In this document: positions 28,101-41,100 of the stretch, piece after piece
Position numbering within the stretch: the first letter of the stretch is position 1
Layout of the letters: each line of letters starts with the position of its first letter
Source: Urechis unicinctus
Lineage: Eukaryota > Annelida > Polychaeta > Xenopneusta > Urechidae
Reading direction: 5' to 3'
Assembly: GCA_034190875.2 (NCBI GenBank)
Contig: CM067354.1
Location: 45,003,758-45,067,757, forward strand
Length of the DNA: 64,000 nucleotides
The notes under the pieces: model-generated
Told to the model about the DNA's origin: nothing
Database searches by the model: none
Seen by the model: the letters and a program-made list of their open reading frames with translations, nothing else
Translations under genes and position numbers: made by a program

Positions 28101-31100
28101 TGTCACATTTAGCCATAAGACAGCCCTGTCCAAAGGACTGAACCAAGTTCACAACGTTATCTAGGGTCTCATACTGTACAGCAGCATTGTCTGGGTCTAT
28201 AAATGAATTAACTGAATTGTCCAAGGGAAAGGAAAGATCGTGAATCAAACGGAATTTGCCCTCTTCTTTTTTAGGTACCACCCCCAGTGGGGACACTATT
28301 AAGGGCTGGAAAGGAGGAAAAGGAAAAGGACCGGCAATGCGGCGTTGGGAGATTTCTTTTTGCAACATGTTTTGACACAACAGTGTGAAAATGTAAAATG
28401 CTAGCATGATTTTTACTAAATTGACTGAAAACAGGGCCCTCAAAATTGATAGAAAAGCCGAAAGTGAAACCCTGTGTTAAAAAATGAACTTTTGCAATGC
28501 TGTACCCGCGCAAGAAGGAGGCCAGCTTAATTGGATTGACCGGGGTGACCACCTCTTCGAGGTGCTGCACCACCAGTGTTTTTTTTACTAAACGGTTTCG
28601 CTTGGACTCTACACTGAGATGTGGCGTGGCCTCCTCTGCAGTTGTAACATTGATGAGTGGCGGGGAACCTACAATTTGGGGTCGTGCACCTGCCGTGTCG
28701 TTGAAATGACCAGCAGGTGTTATGCCGAAAGGGCAAATGATTAGCAAGTGTGGGATTTTTATGAAAGGGACGAGGGGGTGTGACAGATGCCTGGATTGCT
28801 AGAAAAGAGGCTTCGGTGTACAGCTCCAAGTCAAGTTGACCCCACTGGAGCGACTGGTCAAACGATTTTGTCCACCGGAAGCCCTGGTCGTAATGGCGCC
28901 AGGCTTGAGGACCATAATTTCTTGCCAACTTTTCCACATTTGCCATATGTGTCAACATGCCCGAAGAAGCCTGAGGGAACCTTTCGCTCATTATGGCAAC
29001 ATACACATGAAATGCAGTAACCCACTCCTGAATGGACATGAGGGGGTGAACTTTTGGTTTGTGATCTTGCAATGTGCCAGGCTGGGGCACAGCAAGATCA
29101 TGGAGGTTTATGAAATGCCCCTCCCAAATGGCACTTTTAATTTTGGCCGGAACATGAGTACCTAGAGGGGCAGATATACGCACACAATTGGAGTTGGGGA
29201 TGAGTGAGGGATAAGAGCTGCGCGACTCACCATGGGGGACGTTTATGAATTCCGCCAGAGCATTATTCACTAAGCTCTGGGGTGTGTTATTGTCCAACAC
29301 AGGCTGGGGTTGGGTAGCCAACGGCACATGACCCACTGCTGCAGGCATGTCGGGCGGCGTGTCCTGAAGCGTGTGACTGCAGCTTGGTTGCGGCTCGTTT
29401 GAGGCTGGCACCGGAGCAGTAGGCTTGGGTGCAGGGTTAAACGAGGGGAGGAGGCCATCCCTTCGCATCCTAGCGTAAATGCCTTCCATTAAAATTTCGT
29501 TGTCAAGTCCGAAAGGGGTGGAAGGTAACTCCGGAGGTGGCGGCATCATAACGGTGACATCTGGTGATGTGTCTTGCGAGTCGTCAACCCCTAGCGTGGG
29601 AACAAACTCAATTCTGGATGCAGGTGAGCAGGACCTTGCTGTAGCTGAGCCGGCCGCAGCACTCCTGGTTGACCTTCGTGTACGCCTTCCATTAATCTTC
29701 GGGGGCATGCTGTAAACATATGTCACATGGGGCAGTAACCGAGTTACGATAAATTGCGATATTATGACCCCACAACCTAGACAAATACCATTACTGCCAG
29801 AGGCACAACAAACATGTAAGACTTACAGCGTCATAAAAGACGAAACCACACCGACGGGAAATGAACCAGAGTGAAAATAGAGGAGACCACAACATCTGTT
29901 GTGTGCTCCTAAAGTAATGCAAATTGCCACAAAAAGTCTATCATATAGACAACACCGGGTCAACATAACTGACGCATCAGCAGTCCGGCCTGCGTCAATT
30001 TTATGACGGAATCCGAAACTGCTGGGTCAAGCAAGTGACACATCGGTAACTCCCGATAGAAAATAATACATTAATGCAAATTGCAACAATACGTTTGTCA
30101 GAGACAACACCCGGGTCAACATAACTGACGCATCAGCAGTTCGGATTCAATTTTACGAAATCCGAAACTGCTGGGTCATGAAAGTGACACATCGGTAACT
30201 CCCGACACAAAAAAAAGTAATAAAGTTGTACAAGTGTCATGGAGACAATTAATCTGCTAAACTATATGACACATTTGGTACAACAGTGGTGAGAACACCA
30301 AAGGACAAGCGAATGTGACAAAACTAACTATAAGTGTCACACAAGCATCCATAAATACAAAGGGAAGTCGTTGTCTCTGACAAAAAAGAAACCGCAGAGG
30401 AGGAAACGGCTATAAATTAGTAATGAATGCCTAGCGCACAGGTGCGCGATAAGTCAGATTTGCCTGTAGAAACCGAAAAGTTCCGGAAAGGAGAAAGGAC
30501 ACGAAAAAGAATATGCTTGATTACCACTACAGTTATGAGGTTACCGGTAGTCAGAAATTTAGATCTGGCCGCAAGATCCCAAGCCAGAGTGAGTGTACAA
30601 CATTAATAATCGCACACTCTTAAGACTACTCAAAATGCACCAAAATTTGTTTTGAAGCCGTTGTTGGCATAGGTTTTTGAAATCGGTGTTGAAGGCAAGA
30701 AATTATAATGTACGAACGTACGTAAGCCTTACAAAGGCGATGGAAGGATGGACAGACATCGAGACAGAAACTGAAAAGTATGTAACAAAGCAAAGGCAGA
30801 ACTTACGCGCTAATCCTGATAATTCTGGATGTGGTTGCTGTAGAATCTCGAGGTAATAATTATCAGCTAGGAAGGATCAAATGCTGACAAAAATACCGAA
30901 TACAAGTGAGAAAGAGCGAATCGAGACAAAAAATGCGTAGCGTTCCCTTTGCTTTGAAAAGCAAAAGAGGAGGCTCAAATGAAAGACCTCGGGTTTTATA
31001 ACCTCCGAGGGAGGGCGCTGGTGATTGCGGCCGCGTGCTGTTCAACCGCGAACCTGAGGTAAAGGGATTAGTTGACCCATTAAGGCCGAGTGGAGGCGGA

Positions 31101-31947
31101 CGGTGCCGAGTAAGTTACATGGAGGCAAAAAGATTAGGTTCGCCATTCTCATAAATCGCGTTATGATCTATATATATTTATGCAAATATGGAGGTATTAC
31201 TTGTCCCTATATTTTATCGATTGTACAAGGGCCTTTTGACCTTTAGACAAAATCAGCTGTTCTTAGCCAATCAAAATTCGAGCAGTTTTTTTTGTTTAGA
31301 AGGCGCGAGTTTTGCATTATCCTTCCTCTTCCCAGGTTTGGAAAAATCTTTCTAGTACGCAAGAATTTTTCACGCCCACCTCCCTCCCTGGTACAATTTT
31401 GTTTATCTGACATAAATGTTGTTGGAACCAAACGGTGTTTGGGTTCCCCACTTTACTACATTCATTAGTAATAGTTTTATTATATACATTTTGCAAAATA
31501 ATTTTATGTCATTGTTATGTGTGGCTTTTGGTTCCCCACTTTGCTACCTTCAATAGTAATAATTTTTTTGTATATACATTTTGCAAGAGTTTATTATGTC
31601 ATTGTTATGTATTGTTACATCAATGTTAGGTAATGTTACATTTAGAGCTTAGTACCATTTATGTAGTGTTGTCATGTAACTTGCCTATTTGTAATGTTTC
31701 ATACCTCTGTTACGTAATGTTGTTTAATTACGTAACAGACATTCTTTAAGTTTTATAAAATAAATGTCATTCTGTAGGTTATCAGAATGACCATCTAATG
31801 CCATTCCATGTGTCACTTCAATGAGTCTGTAGCTAAAATTCAGGCAGCAACAGAGCTGCAGTTGCCAACCTTTTGTTGATTGCAATTAAGAATGTCTTAT
31901 CTAATCTAACCTACATTTGCCAGATACAGTACCAAAATTGAGCATAA

Positions 31948-31990
<43 letters not shown>

Positions 31991-32063
31991 TACGGTACCA
32001 ACAATATAACACAAACAATATTATCTCTAAACAAAAATATATATGAATATATATATATATATA

Positions 32064-32101
<38 letters not shown>

Positions 32102-35100
32102 TAAATAATATATATATATATATGTATATGAATATATATACATGTATTTATATATATATATTATTATTTATAGAGTATATATGTATATATATATATTATA
32201 TATATATATAATATATGTAAATATATATATATGTGTATATATACATGCATATATATATATATATTCATTTATTTATTTATATATCTATGTATATATGTAT
32301 ATTTATCTATATGTATATATATATATGTATATATATATATGTATGTATACATATATATATGTTTATATGTATATATACAAATATATATATATATATATCT
32401 CTAATATATATATGATTATGTGTATATACCAATATATATATATATTTATATAGATATATATATAGATATATATATAGATCTCTCTCCCCCCTGTCTCTAT
32501 ATATATATATGTATATATACATATATATATATATACATACATATATATACATATTTATATATATACGTATATAAACACACACACTTATAAATATACACAT
32601 ATATATTCTTTTTATAGATGGCGGCTCGGCGCTCGGTAGCTTGGCATCGAATACCGAGCGCCTGTGTGTATACATATATATATGTGTGCGTGCATGTGTG
32701 TTTGTGTATATATACCCGCTTTGATTGCACGGGGACATCCAGTGTACACTGTCGCTGAGAAAAAAGACAGTATATACACGGATCGAGAAGAGCTGGTAAC
32801 GCGCACTATTATAAGCTGCAACTTATATGTTTTGACATGACCCCTTTGCCTAGTCAATATTGAGCCGACGAAAGTGATAAATGCCGCTGGTCGATTACGT
32901 AAGGTTTAGCCTGTTTTGACATGACCCTCTACCCAAGTCAATGCAAACCCAGCCAAGGCCTCTGGTCGATTACTTAAGGTTTGGCCTACTTAAACAGCAC
33001 CTGCTGTTAGCCTGCCGCTAAGCTGCTGCAGTAGAAAACCTTGAAACTAATCGTCCTTTTTACTGTTTTTTGTTACTGTGAATGCTAAAAATACTGGAAC
33101 AATCATTATCACGAGGCCAAGTTCTAAATACTGACAAAATTTCATGTGCGTAACTACAGCCGCTTCAGAGATATCAGCGAGGAGAGAACTCGTAGTAAAA
33201 ATCGCGATAGGTACTCTAAAATACATGTCATTATACAAAGTACAAAAGGTGAAAACAAGTATTTTTTTCCCCTATTCCATGCTACGATAATTGCTCTGTT
33301 ACAACCATATAATTCATATGTTCGTAACTGCAGTAGTTATGGAGGAGATAGTCGTAGAAAATGAGGGAAAAATCGATGCGCATGCGCGTCAAACTGGATC
33401 GGCAGTTGTGTCCCAACTTGATCTATCATTCCCCAAAATTTCATGTTGATATGTTTAACCGTTCCGGATAAAATCCAGAAAAACCTAGACTGGAGAAGGA
33501 AAAAAAAATAAAATAAAAAATATTCTGGCTAAACCAATATGTCTTCCAACTATCGTTGGAATACATAATAAATATATATAAATATATACATATATATATT
33601 TCAAAACAGTATTTGGAAGTTTATATTAGGAAATGCACCTTTAACCCTGCCACAACAATAAGCTGTATTTGAACAATATACTGGTTTATGTACAAGCACG
33701 TATATAAATGGGCTGCCATGGGAGTGCACAGTAGAGTTGCTGAGGCAGACTAACCTGTCCCAAAGCAACAGCTGCAGCCAGAGATGAGGATGGGGTACAA
33801 AGACTGTCCAGAAGTATGATGATAGCCACTAAGATCAGGTTGTCATCCAACACTCTGCACACATAGTGAAAGGAATTCACACTTATTGGGCTTACCATAG
33901 CCAGTGGATAATATGCAAAATTATATAGAATTCTAAAACGATGTCCCTTTAAGTAAAATTCTAGTGAAGCATTGGGCATTCCAAATAATATTCCAATGGG
34001 AAGTTGTTAGTTGTTCAAAACCAATTGACTGTATGTGATTATTTTTTGGCAAGTGAAACTTTTATAAACTAAGTGCTAAATACACCTTCGTTAACAACAA
34101 TTCTATCATTTATAGCGACTTTTCAAACTGGACAGTAAGTTGGCAGAAACAATAACAGACAATGCCAGTGGAATGTGGTCACATAGATTCTATAGCACCT
34201 TGCAACTTGTCCAACTGTGTGCAGCACTGTCTCGATGAAGGTGTTATCGGCTGAGGTCTTGGCCGCTTTGGCTGCTTCATTGAGCCGGGAAACGACGACA
34301 TTGTCAATCTCGCTGCGAGACACACTTGAGATGATTCGCTCCCCCATGCAGTACCTAACTGTCTTACTACAACAAACCTGAGATTTGTACATTCACCTGA
34401 TCACAGTTTATTAATCTGTGTAAACTACAGTAAGTATCAGTAGATATTGTAAAGGTATGTAAAGGGCATCAATTAACCAGTGCCTTGATCTACACCTGTC
34501 TTAGATACCCTACTTACTAATAAATTATCCAGTACAGGTGCACCATCTTAGGTACCATACCTATTAATCAATTTATCAGTACAGGTGTGCCATCATAGGT
34601 TCCCATTCCTATTAATCAATTTATTAGTACATGTGTGTCACCTTAGGTACCCAACCTATTAATCAAATAATCACTACAGGTGTGCCATCTTAGGTACCTT
34701 ATCTATTAATCAGTACAGGTGTGCCATCTTAGGTTCCCCTACATATTAATCAATTAACCAGTACTGGTGTGCCACCTTATGTACCCTACCTATTAATTAA
34801 TCAGTACAGGTGTACAACCTTGGGTACCCTGACTATTGATTAATTAGTACAGGTGTGCCATCTCACCTGAAAGCAGTCCTGACTGAGTAGTTGCTGTCCT
34901 GCATAAGGGTCATGGCAGCACTGAGGAGGCGTATTGTGGCTGAGTTACCTGAGTGAGAACCAAGGTGACAGAACAGGCGCTTCAGACTTCCCACCATCTC
35001 TATACACACACATCCCACAAACGTGTAAACATACACACGGTCAATAACAAATATGGGTTAAAATATACCAGTCAGGTTCATGAAACACTATGATTGAAAT

Positions 35101-38100
35101 CAAGACGGTTCATACCTAGTTTAGTGCCTGGATCTTTGTGTTGCAGTAGATCCATGAAAGGAAGGAACATATTTGGATCCACAATCTTTGGACGTGAACT
35201 TGACTCATCAGAATCTAAACAGTGTTAATAATATACAACAGAGCAAGATCAGAAAATTACAGACGGTTTAATTTATAATAATGAGAAGGCATTAGTGACT
35301 GACCTCCACACACTGAGCATTGTATGGTGGCACTCTGGTAGGACCAGTCTATGTTACGAGATAGATCCCTGTCACACAAACATGTCATTAGATAGATACC
35401 TGACAAGACAGATCCCTGTCAAACTAACAAGTGACTTGATAGATCAAAGTCAAATTGACTGTCACTAGATTGATCCTTGTCTAACTAACAAGTCACAAGA
35501 TAGATCCCTGTCTAACTATCAAGTAACAAGATAGATCCCTGTCTTACTATCAAGTAACAAGATAGATCCCTGTCTAACTATCAAGTAACAAGATAGATCC
35601 CTGTCTTACTATCAAGAAACAAGATAGATCCCTGTCTAACTAACAAGTAACAAGATAGATCCCTGTCTAACTATCAAGTAACAAGAAAGATCCCTGTCTA
35701 ACTATCAAGTCACAAGATAGATCCCTGTCTAACTAACAAGTAACAAGATAGATCCCTGTCTATCAAGTCACAAGATAGATCCCTGTCTAACTAACAAGTA
35801 ACAAGATAGATCCCTGTCTAACTATCAAGTAACAAAATAGATCCCTGTCTAACTAACATATCACATAGCAACATTGTCTCTCTGTCATGCTTCACAGCAT
35901 ATATCTGGAACCCAAATAAACAATTTCAAAAGAACTTTTAATATTTCATTGAACTAGCATGTATAATATAATTACAGTTAATCCCAGAATCTATTTACTT
36001 TGGCTGTTCACTTGAATATGCTGGTTGACAGCAGGTACCCACCTGGCAACAGCAGTGTGGCGAGAGATGACACAGGCCATAGGACCCACCGTCTTGGCTA
36101 GAGCGGTCTCCACCTGGTGGGGACTGCCATCAGACAAGGTGTCACTGGTGCAGAGACATAACATGGGAGACCAAGTAACTACCACGGTAACCACATTAGT
36201 GAAAGAATACACTTGAATGAACAGCTTCATTAACTCGGAATATTGCCATATTGACACGTTACATCACATGTGAATGTAACACTATTTATGTGAAGGTTGG
36301 GTGCCCTCCCTTATCTCCCTCCTATAAATATCTATTACATCACATAGATCTAAGGTGGGAACCCCCACATGACCCGCCTGGACCAATAACATACAATGAG
36401 CCACAGCATCCTTCTCACTTCCTTTCACGCTGCCTCCATCGCGGTCACACTAGAAAGTTGTTTTTTTCCCTCTGATTTTCCTCGATAATCCTTCGAAAAT
36501 TATCGTGGAACAGTTGTTCTCCTCGTGAATCTTCAACTCCCATATTACCTTGTATCATCAGTGATGTTGAAGCCCACCTTTCCTAATTTTCCAGGTATTT
36601 ACCTTTCAAATTTCTTGAATTGTGAGAGTTGCTTGTACGCGATGTCTGACCACCCACTTGTAGCAATAATCGGCCACTCACTTGTACGCGATGTCTGACC
36701 ACCCACTTGTAGCAATAATCGGTCACTCATTTGTTCGACGACTTTCTAAGCTCATGGGTCAGCAACTCATAACATGAGACTTGCCCAAGATAAGGTCATT
36801 TTTCACAGTCTGGGTGGTGCCAAAGTTAGAGGGGAAAAATCCCTGATAACTTTCAGCAAAGAAGGTCTTCCATCAGAACCGTTAAAAGTTGTGTACATGC
36901 AAATTGGAAGTAACAACTCTGCTTGGTCAACTGTTCCCTGAAAATATTACCTCACGACATCATGTCCATCACAAAATACATCTCTTTGTCATTTTCTTCG
37001 CCAACTGTAGTGATTGGCCTTATTCACTACCACTTATCGCCGGATCCAGCATACAACGACAGAGTCTTAGAGACCAACAAGCATATTCGCTTCCTTGTGG
37101 CTGACCACGCAGGGGCTTCTATACAATTTGCCTCCATCAGGGGTCTTGAGCAACCTGACACATGGGGCAACCCTCAGAGCACTTGCAACTTATTAAATCA
37201 CTTTGATTACTGGGTGTGTCCAAAACATGTATTCCCCATTTAAGTGGTTTTTTTTAAACATTTTTGACTTGTGTCAAAAACTGAACCACTCTTGGAATCA
37301 GTTGGGATTTATTGTGAAAAAGTTTTTCCCCTTTTGCTGGCCCCATTTCTTCATTTTCCACAGAATGCCACCTGTTTGCCGGTTAAAGCGAGGCCATGCT
37401 GCTACATCACAACAAACTGTGTTGGATACTATGGATGTCGTGACCTTCCCGTCGTTTCCAGCAGTACCAGCAGCGGCTCAGACACCCTTCCAACGGTACC
37501 AGCATCAGCTCAGACACCCTTCCAGCGGTACCAGCAACGGCTCAGATACTCTTCAAGCGGTAGCAGCAGTACCAGCAGCAGCTCAGATACTCTTCAAGCG
37601 GTACCAGCGGTACCAGCAGCGGCTCAGATACTCAAGCGGTACCAGCAGCGGCTCAGATACTTTTCAAGCGGTACCAGCAGTACCAGCATCAGCTCAGACA
37701 CCCTTCCAGCGGTACCAGCAGCGGCTCAGATACTTTTCAAGCGGTACCAGCATTACCAGCATCAGCTCAGACACCCTTCCAGCGGTACCAGCATCAAGAA
37801 GCAGCGCCATTAATGTCAGCCATTTTGGCTGGTTATGGCCCAACCTTGCTGCCAATTTCACTTGCCAAAGATTCCACCCATTGTATTTTGTTAGTTTAAG
37901 GAATCTTTAAATATCTCATATGATGATTTGTATGTTGATACTATTATGTACTAGTAATGTATACATGTTTCAATTAAATATTTTGGTAAAGAATAAACAT
38001 AAGTCATCCCTTGCCTTATAGGGGAATGACCATATATGGCAAGACAAATTTACAATTGTCTTTACAAGGTAACATTTAGTGCATGTCACTCCTTGTCAAA

Positions 38101-41100
38101 TTAGGGAATGACCATCTGGTTAAATTGTATCAATATCTTGTTGTGTTTGGCAAAATAAACATCATTCCTGGATCAATAATGGAATGACCATACATGGCAG
38201 CACGTTGTTATTCAAGTGTATAGAGGTTTAACGCAACTAGCTACAGTCGCCTCCTTAAGAGAATCTTATTGCAAAGGTATGCAAACCAGAACATAATACA
38301 ATCAAATGTCATCAGTGTCTTTAAAATATAACACATTCAATGGAACTCACTCATGATCAGATGATAAAATTATTTACCCATCACCATTGCAAAAACAAAG
38401 TTGAGGCATAAATTTAGGTCAATAGAGACAAATCCCATGAAATCTTTCTATAACACTGCTAACTCCTATGAAATCCTTCAATAACTGAGGCAACTCGCAT
38501 GAATTCCACTAATAACGGAGACCAAACTCACATGGTGGAGTGCAGGGCATCGTACACCAGATGGTTAGCATTAGGCCCAGCATGATGAAGGAAGAAAGGG
38601 AAGCCGGAGATGGCAGCCGTCTTCACCCCACTCACACTGTCACCCTGATCACGACAACCAAAACAAACCTCCCAGTTCAACAGCTACGTAAAGGTATGGT
38701 TTCAAATGAACATAACAAATTTAAAGTATAGAATTAATATTGAATGGTGCAACTTTAAAATGTGAGAAAGAACAAGAAGAAAATTATTTTATAGCTGTAT
38801 TCAGTGAGAATATTGCCTCACAGTAATTGAGTATTCCTAAATATGGCTGTATGTCAACGGCACATCACCAACGACAGAATGCAAAATGAGGAAAACGGTG
38901 AATAATTAAATAATGACTACACCAGATTATGCATGCCATGACAACGTACCAGGGCCATCTTCATGACGAGACCACGCCATTTGCAGGCCACCTCTTTGGG
39001 GAAGAGACAGAGGATGAAGGCGCATTGGGCAGTGATGTCCTCCCCTGTACCAACACATTAGGTGTCACATACAGATGACTCAATGACATCATGAAGATAG
39101 GTGACAAAAATACACACCACATAGAGTACCATATGAGATTGAAATGGACAATGAATGGTTCAGCCAAACCGGGACTTATTCAATTGCAAGGCTCAGTTTG
39201 TACCCAAAAGATGGACTCTCCAATATGAGAATCAGAACTTAAAAGCTATAATAAAAATTTCTATGTTCTAATCCGATATCTGCCTAAATATAAAATGAAC
39301 CTTGCTTTAATTCAATAGAGATTGGATGGCAACCCATACAATATACAAAAACTCGATCTTGCCCATCAACCTCTGAATGCGAGTGATTTCACACTTTCTG
39401 ATTTTATTCATTCCCCAATACAGCTCTGCAAGGTTGAAACTTATGTATGCTTATGAGTGGGGTGTGGGGTTGCGGAGGCGTCCGCGACATAACATTGGGA
39501 GAGTTCGGATCTGTGACACACAATCAATTCGCCAACAGCGACAGACCAACTGTGAAGTGTGAAGTAAGTGGATTGCAGCGCGAAATTAATCCACACGTGA
39601 ACTCACAGCTGGCAGGCCGAGTTACACTTGGATACGTCGCGCGTTGGTGACGGCGACAGGACTGGGGGTTACTCCACATATTAGCATATTTATATTCTTA
39701 CAAACAAATTAAAGCGAATATGGTTCGGTGATATTTGGGGACATCATTTGGGTATTGTCTAGCCATATCTTGTCCACGTAGGTAACATGGTAGGAGCAGT
39801 CTCGCCTACCAAGCATCGAGGAACTTCGACATAGAATTGTTCATTGAGTAACCCCCACCGTTCAACGTGCCTATACAGAACATGCCTCACATCAACAGAT
39901 CAACAACAGTACCACTCGCACACGTCGTAAGCACGGAAGATTAGGAACCTACGCGGTCATGTCCCTCGCATAATCGTGTGTAGCGGTACAAAGACCACAC
40001 GATATATGGATCAAAGACCAGGAGAGCACAAACAACCTCACATCTCGCACCAACCACGTAGATATACGAGCAACCATGGAGTAACAAGGACAAATCGACC
40101 ACACCCCCGATTCGTTGACCCTAAAATATGCATCAGATGTTACATCAGCCGGCATCATCGGACACTAGCCATAAGGAGATCTTAAAATTCAACGGGGAAG
40201 GACCGTGCTTGACCATCTGGTAATTCCTTCCCAGGTTAACCAGCGATCAGGCCGATTTATCAGTCGCTAATAGTGATCATTTCGTCGCGTTTGGAGAAGC
40301 TGTGGTGGATTCATCGCGAGGTGTTTGTTGTTGTTGGTCGCTGTACGGATATGTCTGACTCAGGTGTCAGAATGGGGTCTGAGGCGGAGGTCCGACGGGG
40401 GTTGGGGGCGGAGGAGGATCGAGCATTCGTTGAGGACATGTTGGAGGGTGTCCCCGAGAGCCCAGACGAGAGTATACTTCGCGAGAAGATCACCAAATTC
40501 CGACGGGCCTGCCGTCAAATCGTCCTCCTCAACAACCAGCTAAGCGAGCTGTGGATACGATACAAGCGGGCCGACAAACGCAACAGACGCTCGTTTCGTT
40601 ACACGACGCGTTTACGGCTGTGTACGCTGGAGGGCGTAAGGGACCGATTCTACGAGTTTATGACGCGAGAACAGAGCGAGATCCAGCGATTGAGTAACTC
40701 AGTGGTGGCTGAGCTGACGCAGACGTACCAGACCATGTCAACCACGGAAACTGGGAGCCAGTGAAGGCTAGTGACAATATAAATGAGTCACGTGCCAATT
40801 CCACCTCGAGGTAACCTATTGTCACCCCGATAATGACGCAATGTGTCAGATACCAGTGTATAAATCAACACACTGGTTGGTCATATACGCACGAGTGACA
40901 CACCACTGTGGGCCATGTCATACACAGTTTGGTGCATAAGGAATCGTCTGATATATCAGGGACCATCTCATAAACCAGGAGTGTTATGTACAAAGGGCAT
41001 TATCGCAGGATCTGTCATTTGTTTGTTTCTGGGGGCCATCTCGGATAAACTAATGACTGTGTTCTGTGTGAAATCTTGAGATTTATCAATAGCTCTATCT

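Larger units (their letters stand above)
36254..38299 (+). mobile_element. DIRS-associated element fossil with SGNH-hydrolase-like and repeat-rich ORFs
   Basis: A 2.05-kb plus-strand element in the ATR intron between exons 16 and 17. Ends match the compact copy at 21.29-22.04 kb. The middle has a region with IIGHS-type and [18 protein letters not shown] blocks (about 36.65-37.2 kb), typical of the SGNH-hydrolase-like ORF carried by some DIRS elements, then a start of a Gag-like ORF filled with a tandem repeat (37.35-37.82 kb). RT and recombinase are absent. Broken, with several lesions; non-autonomous. Confidence 0.7.

Noticed and set aside
28787-29165. Plus-strand open frames
   Set aside because: Antisense shadows of the DIRS Gag-like region.
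32142-32738. Ile/Tyr repeat open frames
   Set aside because: Translation of a TA microsatellite.
35369-35875. CRISPR-like regular repeats
   Set aside because: No spacers; contiguous minisatellite in an animal intron. The same applies to the other arrays.
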